A stretch of 64,000 nt of DNA from assembly GCF_029433855.1 (NCBI RefSeq), contig NZ_JAROAU010000003.1, forward strand, positions 1 through 64,000. The letters run 5' to 3'. The DNA comes from Candidatus Kosakonia sp. 282A-S69. GTDB lineage: Bacteria; Pseudomonadota; Gammaproteobacteria; Enterobacterales; Enterobacteriaceae. A program made the translations under genes and the position numbers. Below are positions 33,680-47,317 of the stretch, piece by piece. The notes beneath the pieces are model-generated. The model had not been told where the DNA came from. It did no database searches and saw only the letters and a program-made list of their open reading frames with translations. The number at the start of each line of letters is the position of its first letter. Position 1 is the first letter of the stretch.

Positions 33680-35623
33680 ATGCGATTAACGACGAAATTT
33701 AGTGCTTTTGTAACACTTCTGACCGGTCTGGCGATTTTTATGACCCTGGTCGGCTGCTCACTCAGCTTTTATAACGCCATACAGGATAAAGTCGCCAATC
33801 GCGTGCAGGCCGTCGCCGCTGTAATCGACACTCGCCTGATCTTCACACCCCTTCCGCGCCTGTCAACGCAGCTTGATGAGATGATGGTGCCGGTAGACAT
33901 CACCTCGATTGAAATTAAGCAGGGCCGTCATATCCTCTTAAGCCATACCCGCAAAGGGAGTTATCGCCCGGCGGGCAGTAACTCTGCGGTGCGTGAGATT
34001 GAAATGCCGTCGATGAAGATCCCCGGCGTCACCTTTACGCTGGTCTATCAGGATCCGATGGCCAACTACTTCCGCTCTATGATGACCACCGCGCCGCTGA
34101 CGGTGGCGATCGGTTTTATGATCGTTATTATCTTCCTCGCGGTGCGCTGGCTGCGGCGGCAGCTCTCCGGGCAGGAACTCCTTGAGCTGCGGGCGACGCG
34201 TATCCTCAACGGCGAGCGCGGTGCGCAGGTACGCGGCAGCATCTATGAGTGGCCTTCGCGCACCAGCAGCGCGCTGGACGTGCTGTTAACGGATATTCAG
34301 TTTGCCAGCGATCAGCGCAGCCGCATGGATACGCTGATTCGCTCTTATGCGGCGCAGGACACGCGCACCGGACTCAATAACCGCCTCTTTTTCGATAATC
34401 AACTGGCAACCCTATTAGAAGATCAGGAAAAGGTCGGCTCGCACGGCGTGGTGATGATGATCCGCCTGCCCGATTTTGACCTGCTGCGCGACAGCGACGG
34501 GCTTGCCTCCGCCGCTGAAGAGTACCTCTTTACCCTTATCAACTTACTCTCCACCTTTATTATGCGTTACCCCGGCGCGCTGCTGGCGCGCTATCACCGC
34601 AGCGACTTCGCGGTTCTGCTTCCGCACCGCACATTAAAAGAAGCGGAGAGCATCGCCGGGCAGATCCTGAAAGCGGTGGATGGCTTGCCGCCGACCAAGA
34701 TGTTGACTCGCGAAGATATTATGCATATCGGCATTTGCAGCTGGCGCGGCGGGCAGTCGACCCGGCAGGTCATGGAGCATGCGGAAGCGGCGGCACGCAA
34801 CGCGGTGCTACAGGGCACCAACAGCTGGTCGGTCTATGACGACTCATTACCCGAGCAGGGGCGTGGCAATGTGCGCTGGCGCACGCTGATTGAGCAGATG
34901 CTGAGCCGCGGCGGGCCGCGCGTCTACCAGAAACCGGCTGTTAACCGCGACGGGCAAGTGCATCACCGGGAGCTGATGTGCCGCATTTTTGATGGCGAAC
35001 AGGAGGTGATCGCCGAAGAGTATATGCAGATGGTGCTGCAATTTGGCCTGTCAGAAGAGTATGACCGGCTGCAGATCACGCGGTTAATGCCGTTCCTCGG
35101 CTACTGGCCGGAGGAGAACCTCGCCATTGAAGTCACCGTCGAGTCGCTGATCCGCCCGCGCTTCCAGCGCTGGCTGCGCGATACTCTGATGCAATGCGAA
35201 AAATCGCAACGCAAACGGATTATTTTTGAACTTGCAGAGGCGGATGTTTGTCAACACATCAGCCGATTGCAGTCGGTCGTGCGATTGATCAATGGATTAG
35301 GCGCGCGCGTGGCGGTGGTTCAGGCGGGTCTGACGTTGGTCAGCACCAGCTGGATTAAAGCCCTGGATGTCGAGTTACTGAAGCTGCATCCGGGGCTGGT
35401 CAGGAACATTGAAAAGCGCACCGAAAACCAGCTGCTGGTTCAGAGCCTTGTCGAAGCGTGTAAAGGCACGCGAACCCGCGTCTTTGCGACCGGCGTTCGC
35501 ACACGCGGCGAATGGCAGATGCTGGTGGAGCGAGGCGTTGCGGGCGGACAGGGCGATTTCTTCGCGGCGTCTCAGCCGCTCGACACCAATGTGAAAAAAT
35601 ATTCACAAAGATACTCGGTTTGA
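33680..35623 (+). CDS. csrD: CsrD regulator of CsrB/CsrC RNA decay
   Basis: Membrane-anchored degenerate GGDEF-EAL protein that triggers RNase E decay of the small RNAs CsrB and CsrC. The start at 33680 (MRLTTKFSAFVTLLTGLAIF) gives 647 residues, matching E. coli; upstream codons in the same frame are not coding. Two N-terminal membrane helices flank a HAMP-like periplasmic region. The catalytic motifs are degenerate, as the family requires: HRSDF (306-310) for GGDEF and ELM (431-433) for EAL. It should not make or cut cyclic-di-GMP. Confidence 0.97.
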   Translation: MRLTTKFSAFVTLLTGLAIFMTLVGCSLSFYNAIQDKVANRVQAVAAVIDTRLIFTPLPRLSTQLDEMMVPVDITSIEIKQGRHILLSHTRKGSYRPAGSNSAVREIEMPSMKIPGVTFTLVYQDPMANYFRSMMTTAPLTVAIGFMIVIIFLAVRWLRRQLSGQELLELRATRILNGERGAQVRGSIYEWPSRTSSALDVLLTDIQFASDQRSRMDTLIRSYAAQDTRTGLNNRLFFDNQLATLLEDQEKVGSHGVVMMIRLPDFDLLRDSDGLASAAEEYLFTLINLLSTFIMRYPGALLARYHRSDFAVLLPHRTLKEAESIAGQILKAVDGLPPTKMLTREDIMHIGICSWRGGQSTRQVMEHAEAAARNAVLQGTNSWSVYDDSLPEQGRGNVRWRTLIEQMLSRGGPRVYQKPAVNRDGQVHHRELMCRIFDGEQEVIAEEYMQMVLQFGLSEEYDRLQITRLMPFLGYWPEENLAIEVTVESLIRPRFQRWLRDTLMQCEKSQRKRIIFELAEADVCQHISRLQSVVRLINGLGARVAVVQAGLTLVSTSWIKALDVELLKLHPGLVRNIEKRTENQLLVQSLVEACKGTRTRVFATGVRTRGEWQMLVERGVAGGQGDFFAASQPLDTNVKKYSQRYSV

Positions 35624-35725
35624 ACTGCTGTTTGAGTCGTTTTCACGTAGAATAACGCGCGCTGCCGTGGTTGGGGGGCGTGCGAGCCTGCCCGCCAGAT
35701 TGTTGCAGTAAAAATGCCGGTTTGA

Positions 35726-36973
<1,248 letters not shown>

Positions 36974-36980
36974 TCCGCGT

Positions 36981-37009
36981 CAGATACGGAGCCTCGCGCT
37001 CCGTATCTG
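36981..37009 (+). terminator. Hairpin between mreB and mreC
   Basis: CAGATACGGAGC (36981-36992) and GCTCCGTATCTG (36998-37009) form a perfect 12-bp stem with a CTCGC loop, seven bases after the mreB stop. There is no T-run, so it may slow RNA decay or give partial stops, making mreB more abundant than mreCD. Confidence 0.6.
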
Positions 37010-37034
37010 TCTGGCCTGAGAATACGCAAAGCCT

Positions 37035-38033
37035 ATGAAGCCAATTTTTAGCCGTGGCCCGTCACTGCAGATTCGCCTGTTCCTGGCGGTTTTGGTGGCG
37101 CTTGGAGTCATTATCGCCGACAGCCGCCTCGGTACGTTCAGCCAGATCCGGACGTACATGGATACGGCCGTCAGCCCTTTCTATTTTATTTCTAATGGTC
37201 CCCGCGAATTATTAGACAGCGTGTCGCAAACGCTGGCCTCGCGCGATCAGCTCGAACTTGAAAACCGGGCGCTGCGCCAGGAGCTGCTGCTGAAAAACAG
37301 CGAGCTGCTGATGTTAGGGCAGTACAAGCAGGAGAACGCGCGGCTACGCGAACTGCTCGGCTCGCCGCTGCGTCAGGATGAGCAGAAAATGGTCACCCAG
37401 GTGATCTCAACGGTTAACGATCCCTACAGTGATCAGGTGGTTATCGATAAAGGCAGCGTCAATGGCGTTTATGAAGGCCAGCCGGTAATCAGCGATAAAG
37501 GCGTTGTTGGCCAGGTCATCGCGGTCGCCAAAATGACCAGCCGCGTGTTACTGATTTGCGATGCGACTCATGCGCTGCCGATCCAGGTGCTGCGTAACGA
37601 TATCCGCGTGATTGCTGCCGGTAACGGCTGTACGGACGATCTGCAGCTTGAGCATCTGCCGGCGAATACCGATATTCGCGTTGGTGATGTGCTGGTGACC
37701 TCTGGCCTCGGCGGGCGTTTCCCGGAAGGCTACCCGGTTGCTGTGGTCTCCTCGGTGAAACTCGACACCCAGCGTGCATACACGGTGATTCAGGCGCGTC
37801 CAACCGCCGGTCTGCAACGTTTACGTTATCTGTTGCTGCTCTGGGGCTCCGATCGCAACGGCGCTAACCCGCGTACGCCGGAAGATGTTCACCGCGTGGC
37901 GAACGAGCGTCTGCTGCAGATGATGCCGCAGGTCTTGCCCTCACCGGATACCATGGGGCCGCCTGCACCGATGCCCGCACCGGCGACCGGCTTAACGCAG
38001 CCGATGCCGCAACAATCGTCGGGAGGGCAGTAG
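37035..38033 (+). CDS. mreC: MreC rod-shape protein
   Basis: Bitopic inner-membrane protein of 332 residues linking MreB to the periplasmic elongation machinery. An N-terminal membrane helix (residues 14-28) is followed by a coiled coil ([42 protein letters not shown]) and the beta-domain (VINDKG-type motifs [27 protein letters not shown]). The C-terminal tail is Pro/Met/Gln-rich. It is somewhat shorter than the E. coli protein owing to this tail. It overlaps mreD by one base. Confidence 0.96.
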   Translation: MKPIFSRGPSLQIRLFLAVLVALGVIIADSRLGTFSQIRTYMDTAVSPFYFISNGPRELLDSVSQTLASRDQLELENRALRQELLLKNSELLMLGQYKQENARLRELLGSPLRQDEQKMVTQVISTVNDPYSDQVVIDKGSVNGVYEGQPVISDKGVVGQVIAVAKMTSRVLLICDATHALPIQVLRNDIRVIAAGNGCTDDLQLEHLPANTDIRVGDVLVTSGLGGRFPEGYPVAVVSSVKLDTQRAYTVIQARPTAGLQRLRYLLLLWGSDRNGANPRTPEDVHRVANERLLQMMPQVLPSPDTMGPPAPMPAPATGLTQPMPQQSSGGQ

Positions 38034-38521
38034 TGGCAAGTTACCGTAGCCAGGGGCGCTGGGTCATCTGGCTCTCGTTTTTCATTGCGCTATTGCTTCA
38101 AATCATGCCCTGGCCGGATGACATCATTGTCTACCGGCCAAACTGGGTGCTGCTGATTTTGCTCTACTGGATCCTCGCGTTACCGCACCGCGTAAATGTC
38201 GGTACGGGTTTCGCGATGGGTGCCATACTGGATCTCATTAGCGGGTCCACCCTCGGCGTTCGGGCGCTCTCCCTGAGCATCGTCGCCTATCTGGTCGCAC
38301 TGAAATTTCAGTTATTCCGTAATCTGGCGCTCTGGCAACAGGCGCTGGTGGTCATGTTATTGTCGCTGGCAACAGAAGTGATTGTCTTCTGGGCCGAATT
38401 TTTGGTGATCAACGTCTCGTTTAAACCAGAAATTTTCTGGAGCAGCCTGGTCAATGGCGTGCTCTGGCCGTGGATCTTCCTGCTTATGCGTAAGATCCGT
38501 CAGCAGTTTGCGGTGCAATAA
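38033..38521 (+). CDS. mreD: MreD rod-shape protein
   Basis: Inner-membrane protein of 162 residues with five or six helices, partner of MreC in the elongasome. GTG start at 38033 overlaps the mreC stop (TAGTG), the usual coupling. The motif [42 protein letters not shown] is diagnostic. Confidence 0.96.
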   Translation: MASYRSQGRWVIWLSFFIALLLQIMPWPDDIIVYRPNWVLLILLYWILALPHRVNVGTGFAMGAILDLISGSTLGVRALSLSIVAYLVALKFQLFRNLALWQQALVVMLLSLATEVIVFWAEFLVINVSFKPEIFWSSLVNGVLWPWIFLLMRKIRQQFAVQ

Positions 38522-38529
38522 AGGTTAAT

Positions 38530-39123
38530 ATGACAGCTATCTGGCTTGCTTCTGGTTCTCCCCGCCGTCAGGAATTGCTGACGCAGCTTGGGGTCTCATT
38601 TGAGCGTATTGTTCCGGGTATTGAGGAGCAGCGGCAGGCCGGTGAGAGCGCCAGGCAGTACGTGGCGCGGCTGGCGCGGGAAAAAGCGCAGGCGGGCGTG
38701 GCGATGGTATCGCGCGATCTGCCGGTGCTGGGCGCCGACACCATCGTCATATTAAATGGGGAAGTGCTTGAAAAACCGCAAGACTCCTCGCATGCTGCCA
38801 CTATGCTGCGTCAACTCTCCGGGCAGACTCACCAGGTGATGACCGCCGTCGCGATTGCAGATCGTGAGCAGGTGCTGGAGTGTCTGGTGGAAACCGAAGT
38901 GACCTTCAGAGCGTTATCAGAAAAGGATATTGCCGACTATGTAGCGAGCGGGGAACCGCTGGATAAAGCCGGTGCGTATGGTATTCAGGGGCTGGGCGGC
39001 TGTTTTGTCAGGAAAATTAACGGGAGTTATCACGCTGTCGTTGGCTTGCCGCTGGTAGAAACCTTTGAATTGCTGAGCAATTTCAATGCAGTGCGTGAAG
39101 GGAGAGATAATCATGACGGCTGA
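38530..39123 (+). CDS. yhdE: Maf-family dTTP/UTP pyrophosphatase
   Basis: House-cleaning nucleotide hydrolase of 197 residues that removes dTTP, UTP and modified pyrimidine triphosphates. The Maf signature [21 protein letters not shown] is at the N terminus; [20 protein letters not shown] and [16 protein letters not shown] carry the catalytic Asp and substrate loop. It lies nine bases after mreD and its last 11 bases overlap the start of rng. Confidence 0.96.
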   Translation: MTAIWLASGSPRRQELLTQLGVSFERIVPGIEEQRQAGESARQYVARLAREKAQAGVAMVSRDLPVLGADTIVILNGEVLEKPQDSSHAATMLRQLSGQTHQVMTAVAIADREQVLECLVETEVTFRALSEKDIADYVASGEPLDKAGAYGIQGLGGCFVRKINGSYHAVVGLPLVETFELLSNFNAVREGRDNHDG

Positions 39124-40582
39124 ATTACTGGTCAACGTTACACCATCTGAAACGCGTGTTGCCTATATTGACGGCGGCATTCTGCAGGAAATTCATATTG
39201 AGCGCGAAGCACGGCGCGGGATAGTAGGCAATATCTACAAAGGTCGGGTCAGCCGGGTGCTACCGGGTATGCAGGCGGCTTTTGTAGATATTGGTCTGGA
39301 AAAGGCGGCGTTTCTTCACGCCTCCGACATTATGCCGCACACCGAATGCGTTGCCGGTGAAGAGCAGAAGAACTTTACCGTGCGCGATATCTCCGAGCTG
39401 GTGCGTCAGGGCCAGGACCTGATGGTGCAGGTGGTGAAAGATCCCCTCGGCACCAAAGGCGCGCGTCTCACCACCGACATCACCTTACCCTCCCGTTACC
39501 TGGTCTTTATGCCGGGCGCCGCTCATGTTGGCGTCTCCCAGCGCATTGAGAGCGAAGCAGAGCGCGATCGCCTTAAGCAGGTGGTCGCGGGCTACTGCGA
39601 TGAGCAGGGCGGGTTTATCATTCGTACCGCCGCGGAAGGCGTCTGCGAAGAGGATCTCGCCTCTGACGCGGCGTACCTGAAGCGCGTCTGGACGAAGGTA
39701 ATGGAGCGCAAAAAGCGCCAGCAGACGCGTTATAAACTCTATGGCGAGCTGGCGTTAGCCCAGCGCGTACTGCGTGATTTCGCCGATGCTCATCTCGATC
39801 GTATTCGCGTCGACTCGCGCCTGACCTTTGAAGCGCTGCTGGAGTTTACCGCCGAATACATCCCGGAAATGACCAGCAAGCTTGAGCACTACAGCGGCCG
39901 CCAGCCGATCTTCGATCTCTTTGACGTCGAGAATGAAATCCAGCGCGCGCTGGAGCGCAAAGTCGAGTTGAAATCGGGCGGCTACCTGATCATCGATCAA
40001 ACCGAAGCGATGACGACCGTCGATATCAACACCGGCGCGTTTGTCGGCCATCGCAATCTCGACGACACCATCTTTAACACCAACATCGAAGCCACCCAGG
40101 CGATCGCCCGCCAGCTACGGCTGCGCAATCTCGGCGGTATTATCATCATCGACTTTATCGATATGAATAATGAAGATCACCGCCGCCGCGTGCTGCATTC
40201 GCTGGAGCAGGCGCTGAGCAAAGATCGGGTAAAAACCAGCATCAACGGTTTCTCCCAGCTTGGCCTGGTGGAGATGACCCGCAAACGCACCCGCGAAAGC
40301 GTTGAACATGTGCTGTGCAACGAGTGTCCAACCTGTCACGGGCGCGGCACGGTAAAGACGGTCGAAACGGTGTGCTATGAAATTATGCGCGAAATCGTGC
40401 GCGTGCATCATGCCTACGACTCCGACCGCTTCCTGGTTTACGCCTCTCCGGCCGTGGCGGAAGCGTTGAAGAGCGAGGAGTCCCATGCGCTGGCGGAGGT
40501 GGAGATCTTCGTCGGTAAGCAGGTCAAAGTACAAATCGAGCCGCTCTATAATCAGGAGCAGTTTGACGTAGTCATGATGTAA
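39113..40582 (+). CDS. rng: Ribonuclease G
   Basis: Endonuclease of 489 residues that matures the 16S rRNA 5' end and degrades some mRNAs. The start at 39113 ([22 protein letters not shown]) overlaps the end of the Maf gene. The S1 domain ([35 protein letters not shown]), the DNase I-like catalytic region with [11 protein letters not shown] and IIIDFIDM, and the zinc-link [10 protein letters not shown] are intact. A T-less hairpin (40583-40601) follows. Confidence 0.97.
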   Translation: MTAELLVNVTPSETRVAYIDGGILQEIHIEREARRGIVGNIYKGRVSRVLPGMQAAFVDIGLEKAAFLHASDIMPHTECVAGEEQKNFTVRDISELVRQGQDLMVQVVKDPLGTKGARLTTDITLPSRYLVFMPGAAHVGVSQRIESEAERDRLKQVVAGYCDEQGGFIIRTAAEGVCEEDLASDAAYLKRVWTKVMERKKRQQTRYKLYGELALAQRVLRDFADAHLDRIRVDSRLTFEALLEFTAEYIPEMTSKLEHYSGRQPIFDLFDVENEIQRALERKVELKSGGYLIIDQTEAMTTVDINTGAFVGHRNLDDTIFNTNIEATQAIARQLRLRNLGGIIIIDFIDMNNEDHRRRVLHSLEQALSKDRVKTSINGFSQLGLVEMTRKRTRESVEHVLCNECPTCHGRGTVKTVETVCYEIMREIVRVHHAYDSDRFLVYASPAVAEALKSEESHALAEVEIFVGKQVKVQIEPLYNQEQFDVVMM

Positions 40583-40637
40583 TTCGCAGCTTTGCTGCGA
40601 AACAAGCGGGTCTGATTGGTGTGACAAGGAGAGAGGC

Positions 40638-43600
40638 GTGAGGCGACTGCCGGGGATATTACTGCTTACAGGCGCGACGCTGATCGTTATCACGGCGCTG
40701 CTGGTAAGCGGGTTGCGCCTTGTGTTACCCCACCTTAATGAGTGGCGCGAGCCGATCCTGGCGCGCATCTCCGCGCAAACCGGTCTTCCGCTTAAGGCCA
40801 GCGAGTTTCAGGCGCGCTGGCAAACCTTCGGCCCGGAACTGGAGGTGCGCGATATTCAGGCCACGCTGAAAGATGGCGGCAGCGTTGAGGTTAAGCGGGT
40901 TACGCTGGCGCTCGACGTCTGGCAGAGCCTGCTGCACCTGCGCTGGCAGTTTCGCGATCTCACCTTCTACCAATTCGCTGTAAACAGCAACACCCCGCTT
41001 GAGAGCAGCGAAGAGGGCAACACTCTCGGCAGAGATCGCATCAGCGATCTCTTTTTGCGCCAGTTCGATCACTTCGATCTGCGCGACAGCCGCGTCAGCT
41101 TTTTAACCCCATCGGGTCAACGCGCCGAACTGGCGATCCCGCAGCTCACCTGGCTTAACGGCGACGATCGCCACCGTGCCGAAGGGCAGGTGAGCCTCAC
41201 CAGCTTGACCGGGCAGCATGGCGTGATGCAGGTGCGCATGGATCTGCGCGATGACAACGGCCTGCTGAATAACGGTCGCGTCTGGCTGCAGGCCGATGAT
41301 ATCGATGTCAAACCGTGGCTCAGCCAGTGGATGCAGGATAAGGTCGCGCTCACCTCGGCCCGCTTTAGCCTTGAAGGGTGGATGACGCTCAACAAGGGCG
41401 AAATTGAGAGTGGCGATGTGTGGCTGAAGAAAGGCGGTGCCAGTTGGCTTGGGAATAACACCACCCATCGCATGACCGTCGACAACCTGACCACCCATAT
41501 CAGCCGGCAGAAAGCGGGCTGGCAGTTTGATGTGCCGGTGACGCGCATTGCGATTGATGATAAACCCTGGCCGCAGGGCGCCCTCAGCTTCGCCTGGGTT
41601 CCGGCGCAGGAAGCGAAAGAGGCGAGCGATGAGCTACGCGTTCGCGCCACCAATCTTGAACTGAACAGCCTCGACGGGCTGATGCCAATTGCGCAGAAAA
41701 TCTCCCCGGCGATGTATGACATCTGGAACACTCTGCAACCGGCGGGCAAACTCGAGCGGCTGGCGGTCGATATTCCATTAAAAGCGCCGGAAAAGAGCCG
41801 CTTCCAGGCGCGCTGGCAGGACCTTAGCTGGCATCAGTGGAAGCTGCTGCCCGGTATGGAGCACTTCGCCGGCACGCTTGAAGGGAGCGTTGGAAACGGG
41901 CGCTTAACTGCCGATATTTCGCAGGCGAAGATGCCGTATGAAACGGTTTTTCGCGCGCCGCTGGAGATCGAAAAGGGGCTGGCCACGCTCAACTGGCAGA
42001 AGAACGACCAGGGCTTCCAGCTGGACGGGCGCAATATTGATGTGCAAGCCACCGGGCTGCATGCGCGCGGGGATTTCCGTTATCTGCAACCTGAAGGCAA
42101 AGAGCCGTGGCTCAGCATTCTGGCGGGAATCAACGTCTCCGACGCCGGGCAAGCGTGGCGTTACTTCCCGGAAAACCTGATGGGCAAAGCGCTGGTGGAC
42201 TATCTCAGCGGTGCCATCAAAGGCGGGCAGACGGAAAACGCCACGCTGGTCTTCGCCGGTAACCCGAGCCTCTTCCCCTATAAACACAATGAAGGGCAGT
42301 TTGAAGTACTGGTGCCGCTGCGCAATGCCACCTTTGCCTTCCAGCCTGACTGGCCCGCGCTGCAAAACCTCGATATTAGCCTCGACTTCCTCAATGACGG
42401 TTTATGGATGAAGAGCGACAAGGTGATGCTCGGCGGCGTGACCGCCAGTAACCTTGCCGCCGCCATTCCGGATTACATCAAAGAGAAGCTGATCATTGAT
42501 GCCGATATCAACGGGCCCGGCAAAGCGGTCGGCCCCTATTTCAACGAAACGCCGCTGCATGACTCGCTCGGCAACGCGTTAGATGAGCTGCAAATTGACG
42601 GTGATGTGAGCGCTCGCTTACATCTCGATATTCCGCTGGACGGCGAGATGACGCTGGCCAAAGGCGAGGTTGCGCTAAAGAACAATTCGCTGTTTATCAA
42701 GCCCATCAGCAGCACGCTGAAAAACCTCAGCGGAAAATTCAGCTTCGAGAATGGCAACCTGAAAAGTGAGCCGCTGACGGCCACCTGGTTTAACCAGCCG
42801 CTGAATGTCGATTTCACCACCACCGAGGGCGCTAAAGCCTATGAGGTGGCGGTAAATCTCAATGGCAACTGGCAGCCATCGCGCACCGGCGTACTGCCGG
42901 AGCAGCTTAACGATGCGCTACGCGGGAATGTGACGTGGAAAGGGGATGTTGGCGTGACGCTGCCTTACCGCGGCGAAGCGAGCTATAAGGTCAACCTCGC
43001 AGGCGATCTGGCTAATATCGTCAGCACCTTACCGCCGCCGCTCGACAAGCGGGCAGGCCATGCGCTGCCGGTGAAGGTGAAAGTGGACGGCAACCTGCAC
43101 AGCTTTACGCTGACCGGCAATGCAGGTGCGAATAATCACTTCAATAGTCGCTGGCTGCTCGGCAGCAAGCTGGCGCTCGATCGGGGGATCTGGACCTCGG
43201 AGAGTAAAACCACGCCGCCGCTGCCGGAGCAGAGTGGGCTGGAGCTTAACCTGCCGCCGCTGGACGGCGCACAGTGGCTGGCGCTCTTTAATCAGGGTGC
43301 GGCGAGCCATGTCAGCAGCAGCGCTTCGCTGCCGTCGCGTATCACGCTGCGTACACCTGCCCTGACGCTCGGCGGGCAGCAGTGGAATAACCTGAGCATC
43401 GTCTCGCAGCCGCAGTTTGCGGGCACCACTATTGACGCGCAGGGTCGCGAACTCAACGCCACGCTGAAGATCAGTGACAATGCCCCGTGGCAGGCCGATA
43501 TTCGTTACCTCTACTACAACCCGGCGAGCGCTGCGAAGACAAACGATAGCTCTTCGCCGACGACACTTTTCAGCGAGCAGCAGCGCATTGATTTCAGCGG

Positions 43601-44432
43601 CTGGCCCGATTTGCAGCTGCGCTGTAAAGAGTGCTGGCTGTGGGGGCAGAAATATGGGCGTATTGAGGGCGATTTTGCCATTAAAGGCGATACGCTGACG
43701 CTGGCAAATGGGCTGGTCGACAGCGGCGTCGCGCGCCTGACCGCCGACGGCGAGTGGGTGAACCGTGCGGGCGGCGAGCGGACTTCCATTAAGGGCATTC
43801 TGCGCGGCGACAAGCTCGATTCGGCGATGGGCTTCTTCGGTGTGCCGACGCCGGTGCGCGATGCGCCGTTCAACGTCAATTACGATCTCCACTGGCGCAG
43901 CGCGCCGTGGCAGCCGCAGGAAGCGTCGCTCAATGGCATCCTGCGCACGCGCCTTGGCAAAGGTAAAATCGACGATATCAGCACCGGGCATGCCGGGCAG
44001 ATCCTGCGCCTTTTCAGCGTCGATTCACTGCTGCGCAAGCTGCGTTTTGATTTCAGCGACACCTTCAGTAATGAGGGCTTCTGGTTTGACTCCATTCGCA
44101 GCACGGCGTGGATCAAGGATGGCGTCCTGCACACCGATGACACGCTGGTTGATGGGCTGGAAGCGGATATCGCGATGAAAGGCTCAGTGGATCTGGTGCG
44201 TCGCCAGCTTGATGTAGAAGCGGTGGTGGCACCGGAAATCTCTGCGACCGTTGGCGTGGCGGCGGCGTTTGCCGTTAACCCCATCGTCGGCGCGGCGGTG
44301 TTTGCGGCCAGTAAAGTGCTGGGACCGCTGTGGAATAAAGTCTCTATTTTGCGCTACCGCATTACGGGCCCGGTAGACCAGCCGCAGATTAACGAAGTGA
44401 TGCGCCAGCCGCGCACCGACAAAAAGCAATGA
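40638..44432 (+). CDS. yhdP: YhdP AsmA-like phospholipid transport protein
   Basis: Very large envelope protein of 1264 residues with one N-terminal membrane helix (LPGILLLTGATLIVITALLVSGL) and a long periplasmic body ending in a DUF3971/AsmA_2 C-terminal domain. With TamB and YdbH it carries phospholipids from the inner to the outer membrane in E. coli, as a beta-rich bridge. GTG start at 40638 after GGAGAG agrees with E. coli YhdP. Next to rng and tldD as usual. Confidence 0.95.
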   Translation: MRRLPGILLLTGATLIVITALLVSGLRLVLPHLNEWREPILARISAQTGLPLKASEFQARWQTFGPELEVRDIQATLKDGGSVEVKRVTLALDVWQSLLHLRWQFRDLTFYQFAVNSNTPLESSEEGNTLGRDRISDLFLRQFDHFDLRDSRVSFLTPSGQRAELAIPQLTWLNGDDRHRAEGQVSLTSLTGQHGVMQVRMDLRDDNGLLNNGRVWLQADDIDVKPWLSQWMQDKVALTSARFSLEGWMTLNKGEIESGDVWLKKGGASWLGNNTTHRMTVDNLTTHISRQKAGWQFDVPVTRIAIDDKPWPQGALSFAWVPAQEAKEASDELRVRATNLELNSLDGLMPIAQKISPAMYDIWNTLQPAGKLERLAVDIPLKAPEKSRFQARWQDLSWHQWKLLPGMEHFAGTLEGSVGNGRLTADISQAKMPYETVFRAPLEIEKGLATLNWQKNDQGFQLDGRNIDVQATGLHARGDFRYLQPEGKEPWLSILAGINVSDAGQAWRYFPENLMGKALVDYLSGAIKGGQTENATLVFAGNPSLFPYKHNEGQFEVLVPLRNATFAFQPDWPALQNLDISLDFLNDGLWMKSDKVMLGGVTASNLAAAIPDYIKEKLIIDADINGPGKAVGPYFNETPLHDSLGNALDELQIDGDVSARLHLDIPLDGEMTLAKGEVALKNNSLFIKPISSTLKNLSGKFSFENGNLKSEPLTATWFNQPLNVDFTTTEGAKAYEVAVNLNGNWQPSRTGVLPEQLNDALRGNVTWKGDVGVTLPYRGEASYKVNLAGDLANIVSTLPPPLDKRAGHALPVKVKVDGNLHSFTLTGNAGANNHFNSRWLLGSKLALDRGIWTSESKTTPPLPEQSGLELNLPPLDGAQWLALFNQGAASHVSSSASLPSRITLRTPALTLGGQQWNNLSIVSQPQFAGTTIDAQGRELNATLKISDNAPWQADIRYLYYNPASAAKTNDSSSPTTLFSEQQRIDFSGWPDLQLRCKECWLWGQKYGRIEGDFAIKGDTLTLANGLVDSGVARLTADGEWVNRAGGERTSIKGILRGDKLDSAMGFFGVPTPVRDAPFNVNYDLHWRSAPWQPQEASLNGILRTRLGKGKIDDISTGHAGQILRLFSVDSLLRKLRFDFSDTFSNEGFWFDSIRSTAWIKDGVLHTDDTLVDGLEADIAMKGSVDLVRRQLDVEAVVAPEISATVGVAAAFAVNPIVGAAVFAASKVLGPLWNKVSILRYRITGPVDQPQINEVMRQPRTDKKQ

Positions 44433-45962
<1,530 letters not shown>

Positions 45963-45973
45963 GCGTTACCGTT

Positions 45974-45997
45974 CACCCTCTTTGCGCAAAGAGGGTG
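45974..45997. terminator. Bidirectional hairpin between tldD and aaeR
   Basis: CACCCTCTTT-GCGC-AAAGAGGGTG is a perfect 10-bp stem between the converging ends of tldD and aaeR. T-runs on either side are weak. Confidence 0.6.
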
Positions 45998-46004
45998 AAT
46001 GCTT

Positions 46005-46928
46005 TCACACCCTGCGCCCCTGCATGCTCTGATAGACCTTCGCCACCTCGATAAAATAATCCGTTAAGTAGTTGATACAGACCTGCACTTTCAGCGGCAG
46101 CTTATCTTTCTGCGTATAGAGCGCATAGACCGGGCGCGGATCCGACTGGTAGCGTGGGAGCAGGATCTCAAGCTGGCCGCTGTTGATCTCTTCGATCACC
46201 CACATCAGCGGCACGTAGGCGATCCCTGCGCCGGCGGTTAACCAGCGGGTCAAGGTCATCGGATCGTTGGTGACAAACCGCCCCTGCGGGATCAGGCGAG
46301 TGGCGATCCCTTCCGGGGCTACCAGCTCAAACTCGTTATCCGGGCGCACGCTATACTCGAGCCACGAGTGGTTCACCATGTCGGCTGGTTTTTCCGGCGT
46401 ACCGTACTGGGATAGATAGTTTTTTGCCGCGCAGACCACCATCGGCATGGTGCCGAGGCGGCGGGAGAAGAGGTTCGAGTCCTGCAATGCGCCAACGCGG
46501 ATCACCACGTCCAGACCGTCAGCGATGAGATCCGGCGCCGGGATGCCCGTCACCAGATTAACCGACAAACCCGGGTGCTCTTTCAGCATCTCGGCGGTCA
46601 TTTTTGCCAACACATTTTGCGCCATGGTTGAAGAGCTACCGATACGCAGCGTGCCAATGGGGGTATTGTTAAAGGCGTAGAGCTGCTCGTGTACATCCTG
46701 CACCTCATGGAGCATCCTGCGACAGCCCTGATAGTAGATCTTTCCCGCTTCAGTTAGCCCGATACTGCGCGTGCTGCGGTTCAGCAGCTTAACCTGTAGC
46801 TCATCCTCCAGCTTCGCCACGGTCTGGCTGATGGACGAAACGCTCATCTGCAGCTGGCGGGCAGCGGCGGTAAAGGAGCCCAGTTCCACCACTTTGGCGA
46901 ACACCGACATGCGTTTTAAACGTTCCAT
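46005..46928 (-). CDS. aaeR: LysR-type activator of the aae efflux operon
   Basis: A 307-residue LysR regulator with an N-terminal winged HTH (FAKVVELGSFTAAARQLQMSVSSISQTVAKLEDELQVKLLNRSTRS) and a periplasmic-binding-like effector domain. In E. coli AaeR activates aaeXAB in response to aromatic carboxylic acids such as p-hydroxybenzoate. It is divergent from aaeX; the 178-bp gap (46929-47106) should hold both promoters and the AaeR site. Confidence 0.95.
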   Translation of the reverse strand: MERLKRMSVFAKVVELGSFTAAARQLQMSVSSISQTVAKLEDELQVKLLNRSTRSIGLTEAGKIYYQGCRRMLHEVQDVHEQLYAFNNTPIGTLRIGSSSTMAQNVLAKMTAEMLKEHPGLSVNLVTGIPAPDLIADGLDVVIRVGALQDSNLFSRRLGTMPMVVCAAKNYLSQYGTPEKPADMVNHSWLEYSVRPDNEFELVAPEGIATRLIPQGRFVTNDPMTLTRWLTAGAGIAYVPLMWVIEEINSGQLEILLPRYQSDPRPVYALYTQKDKLPLKVQVCINYLTDYFIEVAKVYQSMQGRRV

Positions 46929-47106
46929 TATTCACTCTGACTTAAAAGTGATTTAGATCACATAATATAGATAACAGCATAACAGTTACGTTAATATACT
47001 ATCTATCAATAATATTCACGTCACTCTCGCCTGGCTCTCCTTGCCCTTTCCTGCGGTGGCGTACGAACGATTTATCACCTGCAAGCATAAAAAAACCAAG
47101 GTCAAC

Positions 47107-47310
47107 ATGAGTCTGTTTCCCGTCATCGTGGTGTTCGGTTTGTCGTTCCCACCGATTTTTTTCGAGCTGATTTTGTCGCTGGCGATTTTCTGGCTGGTGC
47201 GCCGGATGCTGGTCCCGACCGGGATCTACGATTTTGTCTGGCATCCTGCGCTGTTTAACACCGCGCTCTATTGCTGCCTGTTTTACCTGCTGTCGCGTTT
47301 ATTTGTTTGA
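47107..47310 (+). CDS. aaeX: AaeX small membrane protein
   Basis: A 67-residue protein with two membrane helices ([34 protein letters not shown] and [22 protein letters not shown]), DUF1656 family. First gene of aaeXAB. I chose the ATG at 47107 ([11 protein letters not shown]) as in E. coli; 22 upstream in-frame codons are not supported. Role in efflux is not settled. Confidence 0.94.
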   Translation: MSLFPVIVVFGLSFPPIFFELILSLAIFWLVRRMLVPTGIYDFVWHPALFNTALYCCLFYLLSRLFV

Positions 47311-47317
47311 GGTAGAA

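Noticed and set aside
40115-40768. Open frame antisense across the rng-yhdP junction
   Set aside because: Overlaps two well-supported genes and has no recognisable domain.
43029-43991. A 320-codon open frame antisense to yhdP
   Set aside because: Arg-rich composition typical of antisense frames in GC-rich genes; the sense gene is certain.
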